64,000 nucleotides of DNA from Streptomyces sp. SAJ15 (GCF_007595705.1 NZ_NISY01000006.1:372001-436000); one strand, 5' to 3'. Positions 38,585 to 48,071 are shown, counted from the stretch's first letter. Notes: generated from the letters alone by a model not told the origin. Made by a program: numbers and translations.

Positions 38585-39058
38585 GCCCCCAGGCCGAATC
38601 AGCGGCTGGCGTCGATGCCCGTCCAACCGTGCCCGAGGCCACGGCCCCGCCGCAGCGGCGGAGCCGCCGAAGTCGAGCGGGCGTTCGGCGCGTCGGGCAC
38701 CTGCTGGGCGCTGTCGGGGGTGAGGCCGGCGGTGACGCGCCCGAGGCGAGGACGCGGGCGTACGTTCCCGGCCCGTCGGCGGCCAAAGCCACCGCGAGCG
38801 AGGCTGCGGCTGTCTCAGCCGGCCCGGTGCCCCACCGGAGTTCGTCCTCGGCGGCGGGTGCCTGGCGGGGGAGTCAGCGGCGGTCGGCAAGCAGTACGGC
38901 GAGGGCTTGGGGGTGAGCTGCGTCCCGCGTGACGGTCAGCAGAGCGGGGCCGAGCGGATGGACCCGATGACCGGCGAGGTTGCGCGCGGCGAGAGCCCGC
39001 CCCAGGCCGGTGCTCAGTACCGCCGGCTCTTCCGCGCGGTCGGCTCGGCCGGTCGTAC
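38585..39058. other. Gene-free region
   Basis: Several frames are open because of high GC, but none shows a ribosome site or family motif. Possibly the eroded N-terminal part of the following HAD-like pseudogene lies in its last 150 bases. Confidence 0.4.
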
Positions 39059-39480
39059 GTGCCCGCGCTGACGCGACTCAGACAGCAGGGCTTCGCGTTG
39101 TTCGCCCTGACCGACTGCCTCGGCTCCTCGGTGCCCGACCCCGAACCGGCCGCGTTCCGGGAACTGCTGGACGGCGTCTTCTCCTCGGCCGGCACCGGCG
39201 CGATCAAGCCCGAGCGGCAGGCGTTCGCCGCCGTGGAGGTCGCCCTCGGAGCGCGGCCACAGGACGTGCCGCACGGGGGCGACCCGGCGGCGCCGACGTG
39301 GTGGGCACGTCGGTAGCCGGCTGGCACACCGCCTGGCACACCGCCTGGCTGGACCGGCATCCCACCACCGGACCGCTGCTCCCACCCGGCGCCACGGTCC
39401 GCCCGCACACCCTCACCACCCTCCCCTTACCGCTGGCGACCCCAGCGGCCACGACACCAGACGACACGGAGGTGGCCGCT
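39059..39480 (+). pseudogene. HAD-superfamily hydrolase remnant, frameshifted
   Basis: LTRLRQQGFALFALTDCLGS, GVFSSAGTGAIKPERQAFAA and DPAADVVGTSVAGWHTAWLD correspond to HAD motifs II-IV (IKPE, GDD-like). The frame changes near 39275 and a 13-base tandem duplication gives GWHTAWHTAW. The N-terminal DxD nucleophile motif is absent. It is not functional. A frame from 39482 that runs on into the following gene's antisense strand is not credible. Confidence 0.6.
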
Positions 39481-39702
39481 GATGGAACCCTCCCGCACGC
39501 CCCGCCCGCCAGCGCCGCCGCTGGGCGACCCGGACCCGTTGGCCCGCTCGGACCCGCTGGCCCGCTCGGTGCCGCTGTTCGATCCCACCCGGATGCCACT
39601 GCGCACCGGGTGCGCGGTCAGCCGCGAGGACGCGGTGACGGGCCTGGTCCGCTGTCCCCGACAGCGACGTTCATCGGACGAGGAGTGCCGTGCCGGTCCC
39701 GC

Positions 39703-40383
39703 TCAGGCCCGCAGGAACTCCAGCACCGCCAGCACCCGGCGGTGGGTCTCCTCGGCCGGGGGCAGGTCCAGCTTCATCAGGATGTTGCCGATGTGCTTGC
39801 TCACCGCGGCGTCCGACACCACCAGCTCGCGGCAGATCGCCGCGTTGGACCGGCCCTCGGCCATGAGGGCCAGCACCTCTCGCTCGCGTGGGGTGAGGCG
39901 CTCCAGCGGGTCGCGGCGTCGGCGCAGCAACTGGCGCACCACCTCCTGGTCGACCACGGTGCCGCCGGCCGCCACCGTGTCGACCGCCGCCAGGAAGTCC
40001 TCGACCTGGCCGATCCGGTCCTTGAGGAGATAACCGACGGCCGAGCCGTTCCCCGAGTCCAACAGGTCGGCTGCGTAGGAGCGTTGGACGTACTGGCTGA
40101 GGACCAGCACCGGTAGCCCCGGCCGCTGCTGGCGCAGGGCGACGGCGGCGCGCAGCCCCTCGTCGGTCTGGCCCGGCGGCATCCGCACATCGGTGATCAC
40201 GATGTCCGGCCCGTGCTCGGCGACGGCGGCGCGCAGGGCCTCGGCATCACCCACCGCGGCCACCACCCGGTGGCCGAAGCGGGCGAGCAGACCGATCAGC
40301 CCCTCGCGCAGCAGCACACCGTCCTCGGCCAGGACTACGCGGAGCGGGTCGGGCTCAGTGGGGTGCAAGGGATCTCCACGCAC
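39703..40383 (-). CDS. NarL/LuxR family response regulator
   Basis: 226 residues. The receiver domain (LRVVLAEDGVLLREGLIGLL, IVITDVRMPPG with the phospho-acceptor Asp, VLVLSQY, YLLKDR) is followed by the LuxR helix-turn-helix LTPREREVLALMAEGRSNAA and VSDAAVSKHIGNIL. It overlaps the upstream kinase gene by 49 bases from GTG 40383; a TTG at 40368 behind GGAG is an alternative start with less overlap. It is the partner of the kinase. Confidence 0.92.
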   Translation of the reverse strand: MRGDPLHPTEPDPLRVVLAEDGVLLREGLIGLLARFGHRVVAAVGDAEALRAAVAEHGPDIVITDVRMPPGQTDEGLRAAVALRQQRPGLPVLVLSQYVQRSYAADLLDSGNGSAVGYLLKDRIGQVEDFLAAVDTVAAGGTVVDQEVVRQLLRRRRDPLERLTPREREVLALMAEGRSNAAICRELVVSDAAVSKHIGNILMKLDLPPAEETHRRVLAVLEFLRA

Positions 40384-41621
40384 AGCAGGGTCGGTCCGCC
40401 GGGCGGGCTGCTCACCGTCAGCGAACCGTCCACCACCGAGACCCGGTCGGCCAGCCCGGTGAGCCCGGTACCGCCTGCCGGGTCGGCGCCGCCGCCCCCG
40501 TCGTCCGACACGTCGATCGTCAACAGTCCGTCAGCGTAGCGCCCCTCGATCCGGGCGGCCCCGGCACCGCTGTGCTTGGCGATGTTGGCCAGCGCCTCGG
40601 ACACCGCGAAGTAGCCGGCCGACTCGACCGCCGGGGGCAGTCGTCCGGGCAGGTCGAACCGGACCTCGACGGGTACGGGTGAGCGGTCGGCGGCATCCGC
40701 GCAGGCGTCCGGCAGGCCGCGATCCGTGAGCACCTGGGGGTGGATGCCGTTGATCAGCTCTCTCAGCCCCAGGAGGGCTTCGCCCGCCTCCCGGTGCGCG
40801 GCGGCCAGCTGGGCGGCCAGCGCACTGCCCGGCGGAGCGTCCAACCGGGCCAGCCCCAGCGTCATCGAAAGGGCGACCAGCCGCTGTTGGGCGCCGTCGT
40901 GCAGATCGCGCTCGATCCGGCGCCGCTCCGCCTCGAAGGCGTCCACCAGCCTGGCCCGGGAGCTGACCAGCTCACCGATCCGCCGCTCCTGCCCTCCCGG
41001 CGACAGCATCAGCCGCACCAGCGCGGCCCGGCCCGCCGCCACCGCCGTCAGCGGATAGGCCGACAGCGCCAGCGCCAGCAGACCGGCGATCCCCAACGCA
41101 CCCGCCACGGCCGGCGAATGGACCTCCCACAGCTTCAGGACGTTCACCTGCTCGCCGTCGGCCAGCAGCAGCGGCAGCGCCGCCAGCAGGTACGCCGGCA
41201 CCACCAGCGCACAGCCCGCCACGACCAGGTCCACCGGCCACAGCACGAACGCCGCCAGCACGGTGAAGCCCAACTCCCGCCAGGTCGCCTGCTCCCGGTA
41301 GCGCAGCCGCAGCCAGGCCGACAGCCCGGGGCGGGTCGGCAGCCGATGCGGATCCGCCACCGGCGCGCCGTCCAACAGCCGCAACAGCCGCCGCTCCCAC
41401 GCCGCGAACGGCACCCCCACCAGGGCCAGCCCCGCCAACAGCGGCAGCCCCACCAGCACCACCGCCAGCACCCCGGCGACGATGACCGCCACCAGCAAGC
41501 CCACGCAGAGCAACACCCCGGCCGCCCCGCTCAGCAGCAGGTACCCGGCGGCCCGCCACGGTATCGCCGACCACAGGAAACCCGGGCGTTTCAGCTCTTG
41601 CCAGACGCCGTTCTCGCGCAT
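40335..41621 (-). CDS. Two-component sensor histidine kinase (HisKA_3)
   Basis: 428 residues. Five to six membrane helices span about 20-200. HisKA_3 follows with ERRRIERDLHDGAQQRLVAL (phospho-His), then HATPase_c with NIAKHSGAGAARI (N box), DDGGGG and GTGLTGLADRV (G boxes). The ATG at 41621 follows GGGAGAGGGGGG; the frame stays open far upstream but only as antisense of the permease. It is divergent from the FtsX permease gene, a common layout for envelope or drug sensing. Confidence 0.92.
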   Translation of the reverse strand: MRENGVWQELKRPGFLWSAIPWRAAGYLLLSGAAGVLLCVGLLVAVIVAGVLAVVLVGLPLLAGLALVGVPFAAWERRLLRLLDGAPVADPHRLPTRPGLSAWLRLRYREQATWRELGFTVLAAFVLWPVDLVVAGCALVVPAYLLAALPLLLADGEQVNVLKLWEVHSPAVAGALGIAGLLALALSAYPLTAVAAGRAALVRLMLSPGGQERRIGELVSSRARLVDAFEAERRRIERDLHDGAQQRLVALSMTLGLARLDAPPGSALAAQLAAAHREAGEALLGLRELINGIHPQVLTDRGLPDACADAADRSPVPVEVRFDLPGRLPPAVESAGYFAVSEALANIAKHSGAGAARIEGRYADGLLTIDVSDDGGGGADPAGGTGLTGLADRVSVVDGSLTVSSPPGGPTLLCVEIPCTPLSPTRSA

Positions 41622-41745
41622 CCGCCCCCCTCTCCCGAGCCACCCTAGACACCGCCCCACGCCGCGCACGGTAGAGCGGGCCCTACCTTGCACAGTGGCC
41701 CCCGCCCCACTGATCCACCCCACCCGCGGCCGGTTGGGTTGCGGC

Positions 41746-43641
41746 ATGAGGATGTTGCCGATTGCACTGAAGTCCCTCCGGGCCCGCTGGGTCTCGCTCA
41801 TCGGAGCGTTCACCGCCCTCGCGCTCGGCGTCGCGATGACGACGGTCATGCTGCTCGGGCTGGCCACCGCGATGGCGCTGCCCGCCGACGAGACCGTGGT
41901 GTCGCTGGTGGCGGCGCTCGGCACGGCGGGCGGCGTGAGCGCCTTCGTGTCGGCGTTCGTCGTCGCCTCCACCTTCTCGTACACGGTGGCCCAGCGGCGG
42001 CGCGAACTCGGCCTGCTGCGCCTGGCCGGCGCCACCCGCGCCCAGGTGCGGCGCACCGTCCTCGCCGAGGCCCTCGTCCTCGGCGTCGTGGCCTCCGCCG
42101 TCGGCTGCGTACTGGGCCGGCTCGCGGCCCCCCGGATGGTGCGCTGGCTCGCGGACGTCGGCATGGCACCGCCCGACCTCACCCTCGGGCAGCGGAGCTG
42201 GCCCCTGCACGCCGCGTTCTGGACGGGCCTGCTGGTGGCCCTGGCCGGGGCGGCGGTGGCCGCCCGGCGCGCCGGCCGGCTCGGGCCGCTGGACGCGCTG
42301 CGCACCGCGGACCTCGACACCGGGGTGATGACCGCCGGCCGCTGGTTCTGGGGCCTGGGGCTGCTCCTCACCGCCGCCGCCCTGATCGGCAAGGCCCTGG
42401 TCACCGACCCCGCCGACCTGCTCCACCGCAAGACGTACACCGTGCAGCCGATGGTGCTGATCTCCGCGTGCGGACTGCTCGCCCCGGTCCTGGCGCGCCC
42501 GCTGCTGCGCGCGTTCGCCTGGCTGCCGGCCCGCTGGACCTCGTACGCCGGTCGGCTGGTGCGGGAGAACGCCTCGACGGCGCTGCGCCGCACGGGCGCC
42601 GTCGCCGCGCCCGTGCTGGTGTCGGTGGCGCTGACGGGCTCGCTGGCGGGGGCCCTGGACACGGTGAGCGCCGCCCGCACGGCCGAGGCCCGCTCGCGGA
42701 CCGCCGCGGACTTCGTCGCCGTACCGCACACCGCCTCCCCCGATGCCCTCGCCGCCGCGCTGCGTGCCGTCCCGGGCGTCACCGTCTCCCCCTCCGCCCC
42801 CACCGAGCTCTCGGTGGTCGAAGCGGACGGCACCGTGGTCAGGTCAGAGGCCCGGACGGCCGATGATCCGGCCGCCCTGGCGACCACCGCCCGACTGCCC
42901 GTGCTCAAGGGCTCGGTGTCCGCACTGGACGACGACGGCATCGTGCTGCCCGAGGAGTGGGGCCAGACCACCGTCGGCGCCCCGGTACGGGTGGTGCGCG
43001 CGGACGGCAGCCGGGCGACCCTGCGGGTGGCCGCCGTCCTGCGCGACGGTCTGGGGGACAACGGGCTGTACGTCACCGCCCGCAACGCCCCGGGCGCTCG
43101 CGTCGACCGCATCGAGATCAGACTCACCGCCACGGCCGACGCCACCACCCCCGACCTGCTCCGCGCCGCCGCACACCGGTTCGGCGGCACGGTCGCCACC
43201 CGGGAGGAGTGGCTGGCCGCCACCGCCCCCGCCGCGAGCCGGGTCGCCTGGCTGCGGACCGTCCTCGTCCTGGGCCTCGCCCTGACCTACACCGGCATCG
43301 CGCTCGCCAACACCCTCGTGATGGCGACCGCCGACCGGCGCCGTGAACTGGCCCTGCTGCGCCTGGCCGGCGCCACCCGGGCTCAGGTGATACGGCTGGT
43401 GACCACCGAGTCGCTGTTGGTGGTGGCGGTCGGGTCGGCGCTGGGCTGCGCCGTGGCCGCCGTCCAACTGGGGACCATGCACGCCGGTTTGGCACTGCTC
43501 GGGGCAGGTGCGCCACTGGTCGTGCCCTGGCGCCCGCTCGGCCTGGTGACAGGGGCGTGTGTACTGATCGCGGCACCCTCCGCGGCACTGGCCGCCGCTT
43601 GGGCGCTGCGCCGCCGCCCGGTGGCCGCGGCAGCGCGTTAG
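41746..43641 (+). CDS. FtsX-family ABC transporter permease (MacB-like)
   Basis: 631 residues with two FtsX repeats: RRRELGLLRLAGATRAQVRR occurs near residue 85 and again as RRRELALLRLAGATRAQVIR near 535, each surrounded by membrane helices, with an extracellular domain between. About eight to ten helices in all. The usual ATP-binding gene that precedes such permeases is missing here, so it must borrow an ATPase or be non-functional. Likely regulated by the divergent two-component system. Confidence 0.87.
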   Translation: MRMLPIALKSLRARWVSLIGAFTALALGVAMTTVMLLGLATAMALPADETVVSLVAALGTAGGVSAFVSAFVVASTFSYTVAQRRRELGLLRLAGATRAQVRRTVLAEALVLGVVASAVGCVLGRLAAPRMVRWLADVGMAPPDLTLGQRSWPLHAAFWTGLLVALAGAAVAARRAGRLGPLDALRTADLDTGVMTAGRWFWGLGLLLTAAALIGKALVTDPADLLHRKTYTVQPMVLISACGLLAPVLARPLLRAFAWLPARWTSYAGRLVRENASTALRRTGAVAAPVLVSVALTGSLAGALDTVSAARTAEARSRTAADFVAVPHTASPDALAAALRAVPGVTVSPSAPTELSVVEADGTVVRSEARTADDPAALATTARLPVLKGSVSALDDDGIVLPEEWGQTTVGAPVRVVRADGSRATLRVAAVLRDGLGDNGLYVTARNAPGARVDRIEIRLTATADATTPDLLRAAAHRFGGTVATREEWLAATAPAASRVAWLRTVLVLGLALTYTGIALANTLVMATADRRRELALLRLAGATRAQVIRLVTTESLLVVAVGSALGCAVAAVQLGTMHAGLALLGAGAPLVVPWRPLGLVTGACVLIAAPSAALAAAWALRRRPVAAAAR

Positions 43642-43976
43642 GTCGAAGGGCGCGGGTGTCCGTGGGGAGCGGTCCGAGGCGGTGGATGATCATGCCGTCG
43701 TGGAGAGGTCCGGTCACGGTGTGCGATCGCCTGGCGGCCGCACGAACGAGTGCGGGCGACGGACGGCGGAGTTCGGGGGAGGGGCCAGGGCGATGGAGGA
43801 CACCCGTGAAGGCGGCGGAGATCGCCATCTCGCGTGGCACTGTGGAAACGGGCCCCGACACGCCGGCGGGCGAAGCCGGCCGAGGGCGCCCCCGGTGGTG
43901 TCGCAGGGGTTCGGGTGCGCCGGGCCCGGCCGGCGCCTCGCGGGGCGGACCGTGCCCGGGGCGAGGAGGAGGTGTG
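43642..43976. other. Gene-free upstream region
   Basis: No ribosome-site-supported frame. The frame upstream of ATG 43977 stays open but is not conserved-looking. The ribosome site GAGGAGGAGG of the next gene lies at its end. Confidence 0.4.
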
Positions 43977-45185
43977 ATGCGCACCAGCGAGGAGATCTAC
44001 CACCGGGTCTGCTGGGACCCACGGTTCGATCCCGCCAGGTTCGCGCTGGGGATCGCCGAGCGCCGGGCCGAACCCGTGCGGATCCCGCTGCCCGACTTCG
44101 TGCCCGGAGGCGAGATCCCGTGGCACCGCGTGCTCTTCATCGAAGCGGACGGTGAGGTGGTGTGGGACCGCACTACGGGTACGGACCGCATCGACGCGTC
44201 GGACGCCGGGCGGGTGCGGGACACGCGCCGCCTGCGAGCGCCGTTCTTCGCTGCCAGGACGCCCTACGTATGGGACGCGGCGGCAGGGTGGGGTCCTGCG
44301 GACCGCGCGTCCGGGGCGGCGTCACCGGTCGCCGGTCTGCGCGTGCTGACGTGGGACACGCTGGGGGACCGGTACGGCGGTGCGCGCATCGACCTCGCCC
44401 GGCGCCGCCGCCTCCTGCTGGCGATCCTGGACGACGCCGACGTCGACGTCATCGCGCTCCAGGACGTGGAGCCCGAGTTGCTCGCCCTGTTGTCGCGGAC
44501 CCGGTGGGTGCGCGCCGGCTACACCCTGAGCACCGACCCGGTCGGCCGGGACATCGCCGACAGCGGGCTGTTGTTGCTCAGCCGGCTGCCCGTGCGGGAG
44601 GCGGGGTGGCACCTCCTCAACCCCCAGCGGGCCGTGGTCGCCATCGTCGTGGACACCCTCGCCGGCCCGCTCGTGGTGGCCACCACGCTCCTGACCGGCG
44701 ACCGCTCCGACGACGGGCCGGACCGGCGGCTGGCCGAACTGACCCAGCTCGCCGAGGGGTTGGCCGGTGTCGAGGGTGATCTGATCCTGCTCGGCGACTT
44801 CAACGTCGGTGGCGACGGTGCGGCCGGGCCGGCCGCGGCGCTCGGACTGTGGGACGCCTGGACCGAGGTGCACGGACCACGCGACCGGACGCCGACGCTC
44901 GATCCCCGCGTCAACCCGCTGGCCGCGGCCTCCGCGCCCTCGGGCCGGGCCGCGCGGCTGGACCGGGTGCTGCTGCGTGCGGGTGCGCACGGCACGGACG
45001 GGTGCCGCGCGACCCGGGCGGCGCTGCGGGGGAACGCGCCCACCCTGGAGGGGATGTACCCGTCAGACCACTACGGTGTGGAAGTGGATCTGAGCCTCGG
45101 CGGGCACCGGCCTGCGGGGCGCCTACGGCAGGCGGACGACCCGCGTGACCTCCGCGGTGCCGCCCAGCCGGACCAGTGGACCTGA
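43977..45185 (+). CDS. MJ1316 domain fused to endonuclease/exonuclease/phosphatase domain
   Basis: 402 residues. Residues 1-80 (RTSEEIYHRVCWDPRFDPAR, IPWHRVLFIEADGEVVWDR) match the MJ1316/DUF504 domain, thought to recognise RNA cyclic-phosphate ends. Residues 110-380 are an EEP phosphodiesterase: RVLTWDTLGD, VDVIALQDVEPE, ILLGDFNVGGDG and YPSDHYGVEV carry the catalytic Glu, Asp/Asn and His. This pairing is known from predicted bacterial RNA-repair proteins, where a polymerase or ligase is often fused as well; none is present here. The GAGGAGGAGG site supports the start. The last 20 residues overlap a pseudogene on the other strand. Confidence 0.85.
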   Translation: MRTSEEIYHRVCWDPRFDPARFALGIAERRAEPVRIPLPDFVPGGEIPWHRVLFIEADGEVVWDRTTGTDRIDASDAGRVRDTRRLRAPFFAARTPYVWDAAAGWGPADRASGAASPVAGLRVLTWDTLGDRYGGARIDLARRRRLLLAILDDADVDVIALQDVEPELLALLSRTRWVRAGYTLSTDPVGRDIADSGLLLLSRLPVREAGWHLLNPQRAVVAIVVDTLAGPLVVATTLLTGDRSDDGPDRRLAELTQLAEGLAGVEGDLILLGDFNVGGDGAAGPAAALGLWDAWTEVHGPRDRTPTLDPRVNPLAAASAPSGRAARLDRVLLRAGAHGTDGCRATRAALRGNAPTLEGMYPSDHYGVEVDLSLGGHRPAGRLRQADDPRDLRGAAQPDQWT

Positions 45186-45563
45186 CGGGCGGCGCCGTGC
45201 GGTCGAAGGTACCCCCCGACGCACGGAGGGTGGCCCGGTACCCCTCGCCCCCGGTGCGCCCGGCCAGGAAGGCCAGGGCGGCGACCGTCCCATGGCCGCA
45301 CGCGGGCAGTTCCCCCTCGGCGGTGAAGAAGCGAAGGGAAACGCCGGGACTGCCGCCGGGACGGCCAGGATCGATGCGTTGCAAGACCTGTGCCCGATCG
45401 ACAGAGAGCGCAGCCGCTCCCAGTCGACCTCGGGGTGGGCGAGGACGACCGCGGCGATGGACGCCGTGGTGTAGGGCGCGACGTCGGCAGCCCCGGCCCG
45501 GCTGGTGCCGAAGCGGACCTCGATCGACGGCGGGGAGCGGACCCAGCCGAGTCGCACCATGTG
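45123..45563 (-). pseudogene. PhzF-family remnant, multiply frameshifted
   Basis: Minus strand, frame 1: IEVRFGTSRAGAADVAPYTT and LAHPEVDWERLRSLSIGHRS. Near 45370 the frame shifts to VSLRFFTAEGELPACGHGTV and AALAFLAGRTGGEGYRATLR, the PhzF core block with its CGHGT loop. A last bit (RLGGTAEVTRVVRLP) looks like the C-terminus, so the middle is deleted. Isomerase-like function is lost. Confidence 0.55.
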
Positions 45564-45632
45564 GGTTTCGACACTGCCGCATGAAACGGGCCGCCCGCCC
45601 CCGCGCTAGGGCCTGTCCGATGAGTCAGCCCC

Positions 45633-45638
45633 TAGCAT
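45633..45638 (+). promoter_or_regulatory. -10 element TAGCAT of a leaderless promoter
   Basis: TAGCAT lies 13 bases before ATG 45646, which places transcription start on the A of the start codon. The spacing equals that of the two VOC-gene promoters at 48066 and 49296. Confidence 0.55.
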
Positions 45639-45645
45639 GATCACC

Positions 45646-46389
45646 ATGGCATCCGAGACGGGCACGGCAGTGGAGACAAAGCGTGGGCTGATATTCGGCC
45701 CGAGCGGCAAACGGCTCGATCTCTACCGCCCGGAGGGGGTGGCGCGTCCGGCGTCGACGGTGCTGCTCTGGCACGGCATCGGACCCGACGAGCGGGACGT
45801 CCTCGAACCTCTGGCGCGCACCGTGGCGGTGCACGGGCTGCTGGTCCTCGTACCGGACTGGCGTTCGGACCCCGCGGACGGCGGCCGGTCGCAGCTGCTG
45901 GACTCGCTGGCCTTCGTCCGCGAGGAGGCGGGCGGGCTGGGCGGCAGCGGAGAGTCGTTCGTGCTGGCCGGCTGGTCAGCCGGCGCCGGGGCCGCGCTGG
46001 GCGTCGCACTGCGACCCGAGGTGGCCGGTGGATGGCGGCCGGCCGCGGTGGTGGGTATGGCGGGCCGCTACGACCTGCCGGCGCGCACCACCGGCACCGC
46101 CCCACTGGACGATCTCGCCGCGGGCCTGGACCCGGCGGTGCCGGTCCACCTCGTCCACGGCGGCCGGGACACCGTCGTGCCCCCCTCGTTCTCCCGCGAC
46201 CTGGCGGAGGCCCTGCGCACCGCGGGCCGGACGGTGACGCTCCGGGAGCCGGATACCGACCACGCGGGCGTGGTCATGACCGAGTACGACCCGGCGGCGG
46301 ACCGCTGCGTCCCGACCACCGCCGAACACGCCGTATCGGCTGGCCAGTTGGCGGCCGGGGTGCTGGCCGCCGCCGGGGACAGGCCCTGA
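45646..46389 (+). CDS. Alpha/beta hydrolase
   Basis: 247 residues. STVLLWHGIGPDERDVLEPL holds the oxyanion strand, VLAGWSAGAGAALGVAL the GxSxG nucleophile elbow (Ser about 114), HLVHGGRDTVVPPSFSRDLA the acid, and EPDTDHAGVVMTEYDP the catalytic His. There is no signal peptide, so it is cytoplasmic. ATG 45646 was chosen over 45637 because of promoter spacing. The substrate is unknown. Confidence 0.85.
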   Translation: MASETGTAVETKRGLIFGPSGKRLDLYRPEGVARPASTVLLWHGIGPDERDVLEPLARTVAVHGLLVLVPDWRSDPADGGRSQLLDSLAFVREEAGGLGGSGESFVLAGWSAGAGAALGVALRPEVAGGWRPAAVVGMAGRYDLPARTTGTAPLDDLAAGLDPAVPVHLVHGGRDTVVPPSFSRDLAEALRTAGRTVTLREPDTDHAGVVMTEYDPAADRCVPTTAEHAVSAGQLAAGVLAAAGDRP

Positions 46390-46419
46390 GGACTGTCTGG
46401 TGGATCACTAACGGATCCA

Positions 46420-46487
46420 CAGCCGGATCGCGGTAACGGTGACTCCAGTCGAGCCCACTCTGCGTCCGAGAGATCACCCCGCCTCAT
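46420..46487 (-). pseudogene. IS5-family transposase N-terminal scrap
   Basis: MRRGDLSDAEWARLESPLPR is the opening of IS5-type transposases (DUF4096). Similarity ends after about 22 residues. The flanking 46490-46664 contains no gene I can identify. Confidence 0.6.
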
Positions 46488-46664
46488 AGGGGCCGGTACG
46501 ACATGGGCACGGCTTCGTCACGTGAACCGTCGGACACTGCCTAGCGGGGGCGGCCCTGCGACTACGGTCGGTCACCGGTCGTTCTCGATGCGGGCGCGGC
46601 TCCAGGCGGCATCGGCCAGCAGTCGCAGAGCCGTGTACTTCAGGTTTGATTCCGAGCCGGAGCC

Positions 46665-47399
46665 TCAGCTGTTGCCCAGGGTGCGGTCCAGGAGGGGGAG
46701 CAGGTGGTCCCAGTGGCGCTTCAGTCCTGAGGCGCTGAAAGCGTCGGTGTCGGACATGGTGAAGCCGTGGATGGTGCCGGGGTAGATCTCGGAGGTGTAG
46801 CTGACACCTGCGGCGTCCAGGGCCTGGTTGAGCTCGCCGAGGGCCTCGGGTGTCATGTCGCCTTCGGCGTGGCCGAGGTGGACCTGGGCAGTGAGCTTGG
46901 AGAAGAGGTCGGGCCCATCGGCGCCCACGGGGCCGTGGAATGCGGCGATGGCGGCCACTTGGCCGGGGTGGGCGGCGGCGGTGCGCATCGCCAGGAGGCC
47001 GCCTATGCAGTAGCCGGTCACCGCGACCGGTCCGGCGCTGACCTCGGGCTGGGCGGTGAGGAACCTGAGGTAGGCGTCGGCGTCGCGCAGGACACGTTCG
47101 GGGGTGTGTGCCTCGATCAAGGGCATGAGCTGGGCGAAGATCGCGGGCCGGGCCTCTTCTCCGATGTGCTCGGGAAGTTCGATCACCGGTGCCGGGCCGT
47201 GCCGGTAGAAGAGGTTGGGGACGAGCACGTAGTACCCGTGCCCGGCCAGTTCGCGGGCCATCTCCTCCAGCACGGGCCGGATGCCGAAGCCGTCCGCGTA
47301 CATCAGCACCCCTGGGTGCTGCTCGCCGCGGTCGGGGAAGGCGGCGAATGCATCGGCCTGGCCGTCCGCGGTGGGAATCTGCAGCGTTGTGGTGGGCAT
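46665..47399 (-). CDS. Dienelactone hydrolase family protein
   Basis: 244 residues. HPGVLMYADGFGIRPVLEEM is the N-terminal strand, VAVTGYCIGGLLAMRTAAAH carries the nucleophilic Cys of the DLH family, AEGDMTPEAL the acid region, and GTIHGFTMSDTDAF the catalytic His. The ATG at 47399 follows AGGAGAA. Probably cytoplasmic and active on a lactone or ester, substrate unknown. Confidence 0.88.
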   Translation of the reverse strand: MPTTTLQIPTADGQADAFAAFPDRGEQHPGVLMYADGFGIRPVLEEMARELAGHGYYVLVPNLFYRHGPAPVIELPEHIGEEARPAIFAQLMPLIEAHTPERVLRDADAYLRFLTAQPEVSAGPVAVTGYCIGGLLAMRTAAAHPGQVAAIAAFHGPVGADGPDLFSKLTAQVHLGHAEGDMTPEALGELNQALDAAGVSYTSEIYPGTIHGFTMSDTDAFSASGLKRHWDHLLPLLDRTLGNS

Positions 47400-48029
47400 G
47401 AATTCTCCTGTCGTGGTTGATGTGTCGAGCCTGTGATCAACACGACGGAGGCGGAGCCCGCGCGGCAGCGCAAGATCCTCGATCGAGCAGCGGGCCCGCA
47501 CTGGCCCGTACGGCGCTCAGAAGAGCACCGGGTCACCAATCCGTGTGTGGCGCAATGCCGTCCCGGTAGTCATCCCCACAACATAGTCCACAGCCTGATC
47601 ACCCGGTGCGGCAACGTGACGACATGTTGAAGAAATGGGCGTACCGACGCCGATCTGGGCCGGAGGGTCCGGATGGTCATGTCTCGTGTCGCGTCGACCG
47701 CGGCGGCATCGACGCGGAGCCGGCGGCCCGTGCTTTCGTCTACAGGGCTTCACGGAGCAGGTCAGGCGTTTTCCCACAGTGGGGCTCGTGCCCCGGGAAA
47801 CGATCGCGCCCCACGCCGTCCCCACAGGGCGGCGCCCGATCTCGTACGGCACCGTGGACTGCGAGCCCCCAGGAGCCCCTCGAACGTCGACCCGGGCAGG
47901 TGCTGTCGATTCGGGGCGGCCTACTCGGCCGCTCTGGAGGGCGGCTGACGGGGCATCGGGCGCACCGTCGCGGGAAGCGGGTGCGCTCCGCGTGACATGC
48001 CCGTGAACGTTCGGGTGTGCCCGGATCGA
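47400..48029. other. Gene-free region
   Basis: About 630 bases without a supported gene on either strand. It should hold the DLH promoter near its left end. Short open frames are GC artefacts. Confidence 0.45.
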
Positions 48030-48071
48030 TCAGGAATCGAGAAGCGCGGTTCACGGAGCCGCCTCTAGCCT
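48030..48071 (+). promoter_or_regulatory. Shared activator box and -10 of VOC gene 1
   Basis: TCAGGAATCGAGAAG (48030-48044) is followed 21 bases later by TAGCCT (48066-48071), which lies 13 bases before ATG 48079. The same 15-mer with identical spacing recurs at 49260. The box replaces a -35 element, as expected for AraC-type activation, and the transcript would be leaderless. Confidence 0.7.

Noticed and set aside
39482-40033. Plus-strand frame of 183 codons before the response regulator
   Set aside because: Mostly antisense to the response regulator, Pro/Arg-rich, no ribosome site.
41622-43223. N-terminal extension of the histidine kinase frame
   Set aside because: It is antisense to the FtsX permease. 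A good ribosome site and normal N-terminus lie at 41621.
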